Part shown: positions 45,888 through 56,871 of the stretch, piece by piece
How the letters are laid out: each line of letters starts with the position of its first letter
Numbering within the stretch: the stretch's first letter is position 1
Assembly (NCBI GenBank): GCA_022661535.1
Contig: JAKULF010000005.1
Location: 5,146,001 to 5,210,000 of the forward strand
Direction: 5' to 3'
Source: Eutypa lata
Taxonomy: Eukaryota > Ascomycota > Sordariomycetes > Xylariales > Diatrypaceae
Length of the DNA stretch: 64,000 nucleotides
The notes under the pieces: generated by a model
Told to the model about the DNA's origin: nothing
What the model saw: the letters and a program-made list of their open reading frames with translations, nothing else
Database searches by the model: none
Position numbers and translations under genes: made by a program

Positions 45888-46770
45888 CTTTACTCAACAA
45901 TTTAAGGCTTGTAAATCAACCCACAGCCAGCAATGGCAAACAGGGGCTCGCTCCCGAAGATTGCGACAGATTGTGACGAAAAGGCATCAGACAATAGGGA
46001 ATAAGGCACGACGTGTACCACTTGTCTTAAAATAAATGCCGAGTTGCAACATAACAACAATACTACATTGCACTACACTAAGAGTTCCAGGTTACTTTCT
46101 ATGGAGTAGCACCGGCCCGAACCTACCTAAGTCCTTATATAATCCAGAGAAGAAAAGGGGACCCAATATACTGACTTCCTAACCTTATTTGGCAAATCAA
46201 GCCTTCACCTTCGAAACATAACTTCAACGCTTCCAATTGTATAAATAGAAGAGTGTCACCGTGCATCATAACGAACTATAAAGCATAAATACATAAGTAC
46301 TTCTAGTTACTCCCAATATATAACGATAAGTTCCTACTTCAAAGTCAAATGGCTCTGAGCGAAAGGACTAAAAATTAAGGCTGAATTAAATAATGGGAAT
46401 GGGTTAACTATAAAATTACCATATATCTAGAGTTAAGCAGGACTTGAGTGAGTCTAATCTTATCTTTTTAAGGGCCCCTCACACGTCCCTTGCCCTTAGC
46501 GTGGACCTCAACCTTAATCCTGTCTCCGGCACCGGGATTTTACCCCATCCATGCATAAAAACCGGGGTTGTGTTTTTACTAGCTGAGAACATTCGATTCC
46601 CAATCTTACCCAAGAAAATAATAAATCCCGACCTTTCTATTTCAACTTCAACACATCGTCAACCGCCCAAGGCGTGCCATTTGTGAATGCTAGTTAGGGA
46701 GAGGTGAATATTGAAGACATTTCATTTTCCAGGCTGCCATTCAGAAGCCCCCCCCCTGCCTCCCGCCATC
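45888..46770. other. Divergent promoter region, Ngi1-like and Cbr1
   Basis: About 880 bp, AT-rich at 46230-46440. No convincing gene. A short C run (about 46750-46756) lies just before the Cbr1 start. Confidence 0.5.
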
Positions 46771-47871
46771 ATGAGCGACACCTCCTTAACCTCGAGGCGC
46801 TATATTGATGGGATTTATATCCCAGTGGGCCTTTTAGTGGTCGGCACTTACATTGTTAAGAAGGAATGGACTCCTTACGCTGTTTTACTCGCTCTGGTCC
46901 TAGGCGCATGGAAATATGTCAGCTCCCGTAGGTTCTATTGCGCCATTTTCAAACTAGAAGTCTAAGCTAATATACACTTCGGCAGAACCTAAGAAGGTCC
47001 TCAAGCCAGATGTCTTCCAAGAATTCGAGCTCAAGGAGAAGACGGTCATCTCCCACAATGTTGCCATGTTAGTTATTCGCGCTCGAGCCTACCAATCTAG
47101 ACTTTCCCTAATATATATTCCAGCTACCGCTTCGCTTTACCTACTCCGACTTCGATCCTAGGTCTCCCAATCGGTCAGCACATCTCCATTGGTGCTCATC
47201 TCCAGCAACCCGATGGCAAAACGAAGGAGATCGTTCGATCGTATACCCCTATCTCGGGTGACCACCAGCCTGGTTATATCGACCTTCTCATCAAGTCCTA
47301 CCCTACCGGAAACATCTCCAAGCACATGGCTTCGCTGGCTGTCGGCCAGTCCATCCGCGTCAGGGGTCCCAAGGGCGCTTTTGTCTACACTCCCAACATG
47401 GTACGCCACTTTGGTATGGTTGCTGGAGGTACTGGTATTACTCCCATGCTCCAGGTTGTGCGAGCCATCATTCGGGGACGAGCGGCAGGCGACAAGACCC
47501 AGGTTGACTTGATCTTCGCGAACGTCACCGAGTCCGACATTCTCCTAAAGGAGGACCTTGATGCGTTAGCGAAGGAAGACTCTGGGTTCCGGGTCCACTA
47601 CGTTCTTGATCAGCCCCCTGAGGGCTGGACTGGCGGTGTCGGATACGTTACCCCTGATATGGTTACTGTAAGTTCCCTCTGTCAAACTTTGGCATACTTG
47701 GACGAACTAACGTGGTCACAGAAATGGCTACCTAAGCCCGCCGACGATGTCAAGATCCTGCTCTGCGGCCCACCGCCCATGATCAGCGGACTGAAGAAGT
47801 CGACAGAGGCTCTTGGTTTCAAGAAGGCTCGGCCAGTGAGCAAGCTAGAAGACCAGATCTTCGCGTTCTAG
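46771..47871 (+). CDS. CBR1: NADH-cytochrome b5 reductase
   Basis: Four exons (46771-46927, 46986-47067, 47124-47667, 47722-47871) encode 310 residues. This FAD enzyme passes electrons from NADH to cytochrome b5 for fatty-acid desaturation and sterol synthesis. An N-terminal membrane anchor (about residues 15-50, two hydrophobic stretches) fits the microsomal/outer-membrane Cbr1 rather than Mcr1. FAD-binding RSYTPIS is at 118-124, followed by GNISKHM; the NADH-binding motif GGTGITPM is at 181-188 and CGPPPM begins at Cys 276. It ends EDQIFAF, the usual Phe terminus. Introns are 58, 56 and 54 nt; the third is stop-free and in frame, so retention would insert 18 residues before KWLPKPADD. Confidence 0.94.
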
Positions 47872-50800
47872 TCAATGGGTTGTTTTGCCTTTTACCGTAG
47901 AGCTAGCGCACTATCCAATCAGTCGCTACTATCTGAAGGAATAGGTCCTTTTGCGATCTACATAGATTTAGATGCCAAGCTACCTTGAGTCTACCCCCCT
48001 CGTTAGCGGAAAGCGACGGTGTTCAAAGCCTAGAAAGTTGCCTGTAAGGGTGCCCTCGGACATACCACCAGGCTAGACAGGAGATAGCTTGATAGAGTAC
48101 ATGTAATCACACAATAGATTTAACAATTGTAATTGTATGAGCATTGTCGCGGGCTTGGTCAATATTCCCATATCTCGGTCCCTTTCGGTGTTGTTTCGGT
48201 ATTTGCATCCGAAGCCGCCGCAGTCTAGTGGTCTGTCTAACAATGCTCCAAGATCTAGTCTCCAATATCTGTGTATGGTGAATTAGTCACTCACATTCTT
48301 GAGGCCAGCAATTAATTCATCGATGATCATATTTCGATTTGATAGGCTCAATGTACAAGTCACATGGCTTCGAGAACTGGGGTCTCTAGACGGGGAAAAG
48401 AATATATAACGTGCAGGGCCACTAGGTACCTACGTAGTAGACATCGTAAGGGGGATTTTAGTGTTTATAACGGTTGACTTAGTCTATCCAAAAATATAAG
48501 TCTACAGTGCTGACCATCTCATTGCTCAAGATATAAAAACTACCTAGGTACTTAAAAATAGAAGAAGAGTACATATGTATGTAGTTATATGCAGACACCA
48601 AACTTCGTTTATTCTTATATACAATGGCTTTCCTGTATCTCTACTTTGATACCTACCTACTCTCCTCGAAAAGCCACTGTTACCCGGCGCAAGCCTCCCT
48701 CGTCATGTGTGTTCAGATGTAAGGAAGACGTGGATTGGGCAGGTCTAGAATCATCCCAGGTTTTGCTACGCAGCCCATTAAAGCTTTTTTAAGGCTGAAC
48801 ACCCCGTTCCGGCTTACCCGTTACAGTCCCGAATACAATGCTGTAGTTACATATCGACCAGATGACAGAAAGATCGTAGCCCAGATGTAACAGTGCGTCT
48901 CCGGCACGTCGGAGCTACAGGGTTTTTTTTTCTTCTCCCCATCCCCCTCCTGGTCTAAGGAGAGTTGTACAATGCCAGAATGTATGGTTCAAGGTGACAA
49001 TGCTAGGTCATATTGGGTCGATCTCGTGCGCGGTTCAACTGAGACCGGTTGACCAAAGATGCATCGTGCTCAGACCGGTAAGGCAAGCAGGTGTGAGCAG
49101 GCTTGGCACAACTGTGAACAGACCGAGAGGATTGCCGTATCCGGTAATTCTCCAGTTTCCGCCATTGGACGAGCCGTGAGCTGTCAACTCGAACCTCGTT
49201 CGACCACCAAGGAGACCACGGTTGGAGCCTAGAATGTCTAAAATCTGGGGAAACTGTCAATTGGTCAATTGGCCAATCGGTGCTCTTTGGGAACTGATGA
49301 CGGACATCTTGCGACGTCACCCCAGTTACGTAGTTATATTAATGAATTGAACACACACATATCTTCATATGATAGACAGGTTGATGGTCAACTTCTCCGC
49401 ACGATTGGGCCGTTGCTATCGTAGACTCGTGCTCTATCATGGCTTTTACCGAGGTCGGGGATGATTAAGTAGCTGTTATTGGTCCATGTTGGCATGCTAC
49501 GATCAAGGAAATGTCGAAAATTAACTATTGTGATATCGAGTAGTCGCGCTGCAACCTCGATCAGAGATACGTCATTGATAGGAGATGGATACAGAGGGGT
49601 GAGGGGAACATTCGCTTATTATGCTATATAGGTAGGTATTGGGTATGTAGTTACGCCGAATTCCACTGACTTCACGATCTTTCGTTTCTAGGTACCTAAA
49701 GTCATGGTTCAAATAGCTGTAGGATAGCATGTAGATATTGTACAATACATAGGTTCATGCTCAGTTACCTAGTTTGACTGGAATTGGTGTCAATCCCAGC
49801 CACCAAAAGAAGCAATAAATCGGGTGTTAATGCCGGCAACCACAGGCATGTAGAGTAGGATCCCGAAATCCGGAGCAACACAGATAACTCATAGCTTAGT
49901 GGGAAGTAGTTATAGCAACACCTTACCTACTTCGTATAATAAGATGATAAAGAATGTGTATTGTATGTTGTCCCAACGGCAACAAAAGAATTGGCATTTG
50001 CAATCAAAAGCAGTAATAAGTAACCAGTGCTCAGGAAGAGTACGGCCGGCATATGGATAAAGTAGTTATGGGTAGGTAATGAATGACATGTCACTTGATC
50101 TGGCAACTATAGGTGTTGTTAGTGTCTAATTTAGAAATGGACAATGGTGTGAACAGATTGAAAGCACCCAGATCGCTAAGCTTTTACCAGGTTATCGGCG
50201 CGGCCAGCCATTCAATTGACACCATCCCATCTCCTCTTATGTACCCTACCTTCTATCAATCACACACAGAGAATTAGAGGCTAGTTATCACCATTCCTAA
50301 ATTCACTTTCACCTTTTCCTAAGTTTGTATGAGGTCAATCCCCACCAGTCTCCGGTTCATTATACAGGTTTCCTTCTTATGCAAAACGTTATTTTATATT
50401 GACAATATCTAATCTTGTAATACAATAATAAACCTGAGAGATGGAAGGTTCTGAACCCTCTCCTCATTAAGCAATTAATACGACCTACAATACCTGGTTT
50501 CCCCACATCGGTAGGCTCAGCCCAGCAAGCAACCTTATCGTAGGTATCTGGCGTTAGTAGTTCTTAAAGAAACATTCCGATAACCAGTACCTAACTACCT
50601 ACTTACATACCTCTACCTCACAAAAAGGTATCCGTCAAGCTTTACGCTAGGTGATACTTATTATTACCTAGGGAGTAGTGATCACAAACTAATACCGGCA
50701 CAGTTTAAACGGATTGCGCAGCATCAATCTGCTAGTTTTTCTTTTCTTCTCCCCTCTTTCAATGAGCTAGTCTGGTATGGTTAGCAAGCAGTAAGAAAGA

Positions 50801-51096
50801 GCAGAGCAAAGCTGGTATCACCACGTCTACCTATAACTACTACATACCACTTTTTTACTCTGCTCTGCCCTGCCCTGCCCTGCCCTGCCCTGCCCTGCTC
50901 TGCACTCCACTGCACGGCACTGCACGGCACGAAGATCTGGTTTGCAAGTCACACGGAACAATTACTTGGGAATTTGATAAGCATTCCAAGTCTTCCGCAT
51001 GTTGTCCACACAAATAATGTGTTCGCTTTGTTCATTGGCCGTTTTCAACTGATCAGCTGTATACATGCGCGTGCGGGCGCGTTGATGATCGGCACA
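47872..51096. other. Long intergenic region of about 3.2 kb
   Basis: No convincing gene between Cbr1 and the next plus-strand gene. Stop-free stretches at 48589-48792 and 48994-49320 lack protein character. Contains TACCTAGGTA units near 48425 and 48541, AT-rich patches (49610-50130, 50370-50450) and, close to the next gene, a CCCTG pentamer tract (50860-50930). No tRNA recognised. Confidence 0.45.
50860..50930 (+). repeat. Degenerate CCCTG/CTCTG/CACTG pentamer tract
   Basis: TGCTC, then six or more TGCCC units, then TGCTC, TGCAC and two TGCACGGCAC units. It lies 170-240 bp before the ATG at 51097. A shorter similar tract occurs at 11478-11508 upstream of NC2-alpha. Confidence 0.85.
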
Positions 51097-53049
51097 ATGG
51101 ATAATGACACAACAACTCTCATATCGGAGCTTCTCCAAAAGCTCGCCGAGCTTCAGCAAAAGGTTAACGAATACAGCCAGGACATGGCTCAGCAGTACAA
51201 GCTATGCGAAAATGATATATTGAAGGATGTACCTAAAGACGTTTCTTCCAAGGTAGAAAGGGCCATTACCAATTCACTACACAATTACCCGGCACTAAAA
51301 TATGGTCTCGAGCATCAGCATCAGCTAGACGAGTCGCAGCAGCAAGAAGAAGCTGACTCATACCTATCACTCACCACCACCACTTCCTCCTCCACCTTCT
51401 CCTCCACTTCCGCCACTCATACCCATGGTATCATACCGAATAACAACTTCAACCGAATGGCACGGTCTGGAGATAGAGGGTCACCCCCTCCAGCTTTTCC
51501 CCCGGCATCGGATTCTCCGGACAATGTCCCGGGTAGCCCCCGTGAACGTGAAAGTGAGCTCCACGGTCTGTTCATACCAAGTTACCTTCCCTTGCTTGAA
51601 GGCGCCGAACGACAAAGTCCAGCTCCTCCAGCTACTCCCTCCTTTCTTCCCACAGTGCCTGAAAACAGTGACAGAGATCTCAACAGGAGTCAAACCGCGT
51701 CCCCTCGATCTCTTACACCAATAGCAGTCACGCGACCCGATCCTGTACGGCGCCACACCGAAGAGACACTCTCATCCATCACCTCGGACGATAGCAATTC
51801 AAAGGGTAAAAGAAGCGCTCTCCGTCGCTCCTCTAGTTCGTCTACCAAGACGTTTAGTCCTAGGCGGGTGCGCTTCGAAGTTGAAGGTCAAGAGGTTCTG
51901 CCGACTGCATCACCTCAGCCCCGGCCCTTGGATCATCCAAGTTCTCCACTAGGTAATACGGCTGACGTTCTTAATGAGTCATATCAGCCAAATGTCTCCG
52001 AGGATGATGATTTGGGATTGCTAGGTAGCTCTCCGCCGAGACCGAAGAAGATAACATCCACCGATAGGTTGAAAGCTCTAGCAAGAAATTCAACAGAAGA
52101 TACTTCAACCTGGACGGTAGTTGGCAACTTAAATGGCAGTGAAGATGACGAAGATGACGATTTGGTCATGACAGATAGAAGGATGCGAGGGGCCGTGTCC
52201 CAGGCAGAACCAGCAGTGATGACTCACAGTCCTGGACCTAAGACTCACCCTATAAATGGCACACGTTCACCCACCCATCTTAGGGCACCCTTACGAGTTG
52301 TCAAGGAGAATGAAGGGAATGCGGATGCGGATGAGGATGAACTAGATGACGATATACTTTCAATGCCTGCATTAACCTCATTTAAGGGCAAAAAGAGATT
52401 TTCTCCCCCAGAGTCAACTACTTCAGCACTAGTAGAAATGGCTTCCCAACAGCGCAGGTCTAATAAGGAAGGAACGTCAGTCACAAAAACAAACACCAAG
52501 TCAAGCGATGTACATGCCTTAGATGACAACGATGATGGGGAACCTTTCTTCGAGTTTGACGATGTCTCAACCGAAGACTCAGCTGGTCGAGGAGCCGCGT
52601 CAAAAGCTAGCACTAAATACATTGAAGAAGAGGACGAGCCCGAAGATCTAAAGACCGAAGCAGAAACCGAGGAGACCGAAGAGACAGAAGAAACCCAAGA
52701 GACTCAAGGCCCCAAGCCTCCCAGGATGCTTATTCCCAGGCCACCTTCTCCAGAGGTTACCTCACCTCAAAGTCGCACTCAAGGTACTTCCGTAGGGTCA
52801 TTCAGAGGCAAGCCAATTCACATGAGTAGCATCCGAAATGAAGACGTCTACGAAAAAGCTGCCGCTATGGGAGATTTCCAATCGTTCATTGGCAGCGTAG
52901 ATGGACGAACCGGCATAGACGAGTCTACCAGCTACCAACCGGAGACCACGAGATTTGTTGGCACCCCGAGAAGTCTCAGCGAGCGCTTGATGATGGACGA
53001 GTTCGAGGAGTTGCGCCAAAAGGCTGGATCGGCATCATACACTGGCTAA
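51097..53049 (+). CDS. Unrecognised acidic disordered protein with N-terminal coiled coil
   Basis: Single exon, 650 residues. I do not recognise it with confidence. The ATG at 51097 (MDNDTTTLISELLQKL) begins a likely coiled coil over residues 5-45 (LAELQQKVNEYSQDM...), followed by DVPKDVSSKVERAI. Most of the rest is Ser/Pro/Thr/Glu-rich and probably disordered, with RRVRFEVEGQEV (an SxxRxVRF-like PP1-type motif) at about 260-272, STWTVVGNL near 345, repeated acidic clusters (SEDDEDDD, DADEDELDDD) and a TEETEETEET repeat. The last 60 residues look conserved (YEKAAAMGDFQSFIGSVDG, TPRSLSERLMMDEFEELRQKAG). The frame is open for 41 codons upstream to another ATG at 50974, but that part has no coding look. 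A scaffold or signalling target is plausible, by inference. Confidence 0.75.
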   Translation: MDNDTTTLISELLQKLAELQQKVNEYSQDMAQQYKLCENDILKDVPKDVSSKVERAITNSLHNYPALKYGLEHQHQLDESQQQEEADSYLSLTTTTSSSTFSSTSATHTHGIIPNNNFNRMARSGDRGSPPPAFPPASDSPDNVPGSPRERESELHGLFIPSYLPLLEGAERQSPAPPATPSFLPTVPENSDRDLNRSQTASPRSLTPIAVTRPDPVRRHTEETLSSITSDDSNSKGKRSALRRSSSSSTKTFSPRRVRFEVEGQEVLPTASPQPRPLDHPSSPLGNTADVLNESYQPNVSEDDDLGLLGSSPPRPKKITSTDRLKALARNSTEDTSTWTVVGNLNGSEDDEDDDLVMTDRRMRGAVSQAEPAVMTHSPGPKTHPINGTRSPTHLRAPLRVVKENEGNADADEDELDDDILSMPALTSFKGKKRFSPPESTTSALVEMASQQRRSNKEGTSVTKTNTKSSDVHALDDNDDGEPFFEFDDVSTEDSAGRGAASKASTKYIEEEDEPEDLKTEAETEETEETEETQETQGPKPPRMLIPRPPSPEVTSPQSRTQGTSVGSFRGKPIHMSSIRNEDVYEKAAAMGDFQSFIGSVDGRTGIDESTSYQPETTRFVGTPRSLSERLMMDEFEELRQKAGSASYTG

Positions 53050-54973
53050 AAACTGGCACGAGATGGTCCTTTCACAAGATGTCATACGTGGAATTCCGAT
53101 TTTACCTTGCAGAGAACTTTGCTTTGGATATTGGTGTTGCCAGCTATTACATACTGTATTGTTTTCCTTCGTCAGGGTTCCACCTTTCTTCCAGGAGATT
53201 TTCTCATCTTCCGGTACTTGCATTATTCCCGCATTCAAAGGGTGGTTCGGTTCGGCATGGATTGCATTGGCTTTGGCGTTCAGGCAATAATCTCTTTTCC
53301 TTTTCCACTTTCGAGATGGTCCACGGCGTCATGAAAACAGAATCCGGTCCCGATAGCCGTAAACGCACATACGGGGGGCTTTGGTATTTTCAATTCCAAC
53401 TTAATTATAGATCCCAGGGGAAACATAGGGCGGAAATGGTAGCCTCTAGGATTTCGGCCCCCAATGTTGAATCTAGTCATAGAGGTGTATTCTCTCTCTT
53501 TGCTCTACCTATGTTCAGAGCAGCAGTCATATCGGGCCCACGGGGATACGACCCGATGGTGAACTTTACTATAAGTGCTGCTTTCTGGTGGTCTAATGTA
53601 CGATGGCCGGAAGTTCCTGTGCTCTGTTTCGATGGTGATGATAGCTCGGTCAGGAAATCGCTTGCAGACCATTCGATTCCAAACAATTGTGGTCAGGATT
53701 TAGCAGAGACACAAAAGTCTCGAGGGCATGCGCACCTAGCACGCACACGGTGTTCCTTTGCTAATTAGTATCTAGCTCATCCTAATACAAGGTTACTTAC
53801 CGGGCAAAAAATCACCAATGGAGTATCGTAAAGAACTGTCAAGAGGGCTTGCTCTCTGTAATGCGTAAGATTCATGTGTCATTGGAATTACACAGTGTAC
53901 TTGTATTATAGCTTGTACCTATCGAAGGGTTATAAATATATCTTCTTAGTTCAACTCTTCCATATTGTAAACTCCAGTATGACCATAGTTATAATTGACT
54001 GAGGATTGAAACATAAGATACTCTTTACCCATAGACGCTCCCATAGATAGGACATTGCCTGTTCCCCTAGTCTCTCCCAATCCTATCTAACTTCATCGCC
54101 ATTCTCTCCAACCCCTTTCACATATACCCTTTCCCCTCCAGTATATTATTATTCCTTCTTAACTGATTGATATTTCGTGCTCAACTTGCCCTGTTGAAAT
54201 ACACTTTGCTTGTTCGAGTTTACTTCTAATTTCATACATACAAGGTACATGATCTCAACAACGTCCCACTGGCAGGCTTATCTTGAGAGTTGAGTGTGGC
54301 TATGTTGATATATCATAATATTGGATCAATGCATGACGGATGAAATATCTGATATTACAAATAATCATGACTTATCTGCCTTTTCTAATACCCCCTTCCA
54401 TATTCTAGACATAATCAAACCAGTATAATAATATGAGTTGGTGTTGAGCTAAATGGTAGCTCAGACTGGAGCCACCGGGGGCCCGTTGGGGAAAACGTCA
54501 AATTCCGAACATTATACATAATGACATCAGTTCATACATCACATCACCTCGAAGCTAATATATTTACAGTCTTTTATCATATGCTACCTACTACGTCGGT
54601 TTCCGAGTTTCTCATGCTTTTACTTCCACTCTGTATGCTAATATATCTATCTATCTGGCATCATGCTATGAGTGAGAAGTTGCTAGACTTGAGTTTCCTC
54701 TCATTAAACTAACTATACACGCCAAATACTCGATCATCCGTCTTATATTATATGATTTCTCCCAGCTAATCACATCTCGGATGCTGTGAAAGTATCGGGC
54801 AACGAACCTAATCTTTAACATTCAATGCTACTTCGAGACACACCACCGACCGCATGAACAAATGTTCAGATTATGTGGTATAATAATGCTATGTTGGTGA
54901 AAACGATGGTATCTAAATGTTGCGTAATTATATACAAGAAGTTTGAAGGTAAACTATATACAATGAACTAAAG

Positions 54974-54975
<2 letters not shown>

Positions 54976-55030
<55 letters not shown>
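54976..55030. repeat. (TG)n microsatellite, about 55 nt
   Basis: Uninterrupted alternating G/T, the longest perfect dinucleotide repeat in the window. Confidence 0.95.
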
Positions 55031-55032
<2 letters not shown>

Positions 55033-55240
55033 CCTAAAGTACCTTACCAAACAAGGGGGCAACCATCCCAAATTCCAAAACCAGCCAAATAATAGTTACC
55101 CCAGGACCGAACGAACGAACGAGTGAGGGTGTGCCTTTTACAGGCAAATAGAAACGAGCGACTGACTGGCTATATGATAACGCCGGTCCTTCCAAATGAA
55201 TGAATGATAGCGCCACTAAATATGCAATCCATGCAACACC

Positions 55241-55260
55241 ATGCCATGCCATGCCATGCC
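55241..55260. repeat. (ATGCC)n pentamer repeat
   Basis: Four tandem ATGCC units in the 3' flank of the GH64 gene. Confidence 0.85.
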
Positions 55261-55587
55261 AAAGTAGGGGTTATAAACGAGAGAAGGAGAATGATAACGA
55301 GAGAAAAAAAATCGACCGACCCAATGCAGAACGCAATGCAGAGCAAACGATTTTATCCCCCGAGCCCGCCCACCCATCCAATGCTCAGAGACCCGACAAC
55401 GTTCCAGCGTCGTCGTCGTCGTTTGCGAACGAAGATGCAAATATTTATATATATAAAATGGCATTAAAAACCAACAACAACAACAACAACAACGGTACCA
55501 GCCGCCGTGCCTAAGTGCTTACCTACCTAGCGCTAACCAACCACCAGCGGCAGCAGATAACCACTTGTGTAGTAGCTAGCTAGGTAG

Positions 55588-56871
55588 TCAAGAGCGACCG
55601 AAGCAGCCACCGGTAGCCTTATTGACGAAACCGAGGAACCCCTTCCAGAGCCCCGTAGTGTCCTTCTCCTTACCCGGGGTAGTATCGTCGCCCTCCTTCT
55701 CCTTCTTATCACCGCCGTCGCTGGCGGCCTGCAAGCTCCCCAGCGTAACGGTCAGCAAATCGGGGGCGCCATCGAAGACGGTGCCGGCCTGGTCGGGCTG
55801 GTCGTCGCCGGACGCGACGACGTCGTCGTACGGGAAGGCGTAGCCGCGGCCGTCGGCGTTGACCTCGTGCAGGATGCGCGCGTAGTGGTTCGTGACGGCC
55901 TCCTGGTAGTAGCTGGCGACCTGCTCGCCGTCGGGCTGGCTCGCGTTGCGCAGCAGCGTGGAGCGGTTGAAGGCCGCGGCGAGGCGCGCCCCCAGGTTCC
56001 CCAGCACGTCGGCCTTGTCCTTGGGGTACCCGCCGAACGGCCCCGTCGAGCAGCTGAAGATGTCGCCCGCCGACGGCTTCGCGAACGTGCCCTGGTCGCC
56101 GAACGAGAGCACGTCCCCGTCCACCACCCGCCCCTTGAGGTTCCCCCAGTCCCACTGCGTGTTGATGGTCAGGTCCTCGCCCGCGTACTTGGCCCACACC
56201 GAGTCGACGTACGCGCCGTAGTAGCCGTCGAAGAGGCCCGCGTCGGCGACGCGCCCGCTGTTGGGGCTCAGCGCGCGCAGCAGGGTCCCGGCGCCGTCGC
56301 GCACGACGAGCTTGTCCCAGCCCGCGCCGTCCGCGGCGTGCTGGGCCTCGAGCTTCTGCGCGACCTGGTCGAGCCCGCCCGCCGGGATGCCCTCGACCTT
56401 CTTCTCGGCGCCCGACGCGTTGCGCAGGTTGAGCGCGATGGGCAGCGCCACGAAGTCCACGTAGCTGATGTTGACGAAGAGCTGCACGTCGTTGTACGTG
56501 AACTCGGCGAAGCCCCAGTGCAGGCCCCAGTTCGGGTCGTCCTGGTTCGTCACGCTGGGCTCGACGATCGCCGGGCCCGGGTTCAGCACGAACGTGAGCT
56601 TGCCCCCGACCACGAACCAGATCCGGCCGCCCGCCAGGTGCGGGATCGTCACGCTCGTCGTCGACCCGGCCGCGCCCAGCGGGATCGCGACGTCCGCCGC
56701 TAGGGGCGACTGCGGGGCCGAGGGCGACGTCGGCTTGTAGACCGTCTTGCCGTCCGACTGGATGAAGACCGGCGCGTTGTTGTCGCCTAGGTCGAGCCCC
56801 GTGACGTAGGCGTAGGCGTCGGAGGAGCCCGTGTTGTTCACGAGGGCGAAGTTTGTGGTTGGGGACGTCAT
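55588..56871 (-). CDS. Glycoside hydrolase family 64 protein (beta-1,3-glucanase type), no signal peptide
   Basis: Single exon, 427 residues. GH64 enzymes release laminaripentaose from beta-1,3-glucan. The fold is seen in FALVNNTGSSDAYAYVTG, ADVAIPLGAAGSTTSVTIP, GRIWFVVGG and NWGLHWGFAEFTYNDVQLFVNISYVDF. Glu 123 and Asp 139 are 16 residues apart, the spacing of the catalytic Glu154/Asp170 pair I recall for the Streptomyces enzyme. Later come GLFDGYYGAYVDSVWAKY, DIFSCSTGPFGG, AAAFNRSTLL and GYAFPYDDV. The N-terminus MTSPTTNFALVNN lacks a signal peptide, and the leader just upstream is CAACAA-rich non-coding sequence, so export by the classical route is unlikely. A Lys/Glu-rich linker and WKGFLGFVNKATGGCFGRS end the protein. 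The body is very GC-rich compared with its flanks. Confidence 0.9.
   Translation of the reverse strand: MTSPTTNFALVNNTGSSDAYAYVTGLDLGDNNAPVFIQSDGKTVYKPTSPSAPQSPLAADVAIPLGAAGSTTSVTIPHLAGGRIWFVVGGKLTFVLNPGPAIVEPSVTNQDDPNWGLHWGFAEFTYNDVQLFVNISYVDFVALPIALNLRNASGAEKKVEGIPAGGLDQVAQKLEAQHAADGAGWDKLVVRDGAGTLLRALSPNSGRVADAGLFDGYYGAYVDSVWAKYAGEDLTINTQWDWGNLKGRVVDGDVLSFGDQGTFAKPSAGDIFSCSTGPFGGYPKDKADVLGNLGARLAAAFNRSTLLRNASQPDGEQVASYYQEAVTNHYARILHEVNADGRGYAFPYDDVVASGDDQPDQAGTVFDGAPDLLTVTLGSLQAASDGGDKKEKEGDDTTPGKEKDTTGLWKGFLGFVNKATGGCFGRS

Larger units (their letters stand above)
53050..55587. other. Intergenic region of about 2.5 kb
   Basis: A 229-codon stop-free run (53079-53768) directly follows the previous stop but does not look like protein. 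53770-55000 is AT-rich with short repeats. A 55-nt TG repeat lies at 54976-55030 and ATGCC units at 55241-55260. The right end is the 3' flank of the GH64 gene. Confidence 0.5.

Noticed and set aside
48225..48300. tRNA-like A-box (AGTCTAGTGGT)
   Set aside because: No matching B-box (GGTTCRANNC) or closing acceptor stem found within tRNA distance.
53079..53768. 229-codon stop-free run after the gene at 51097
   Set aside because: It begins in the 3' flank of the preceding gene, other frames there are also fairly open, and the translation has no domain, signal or conserved-looking segment.
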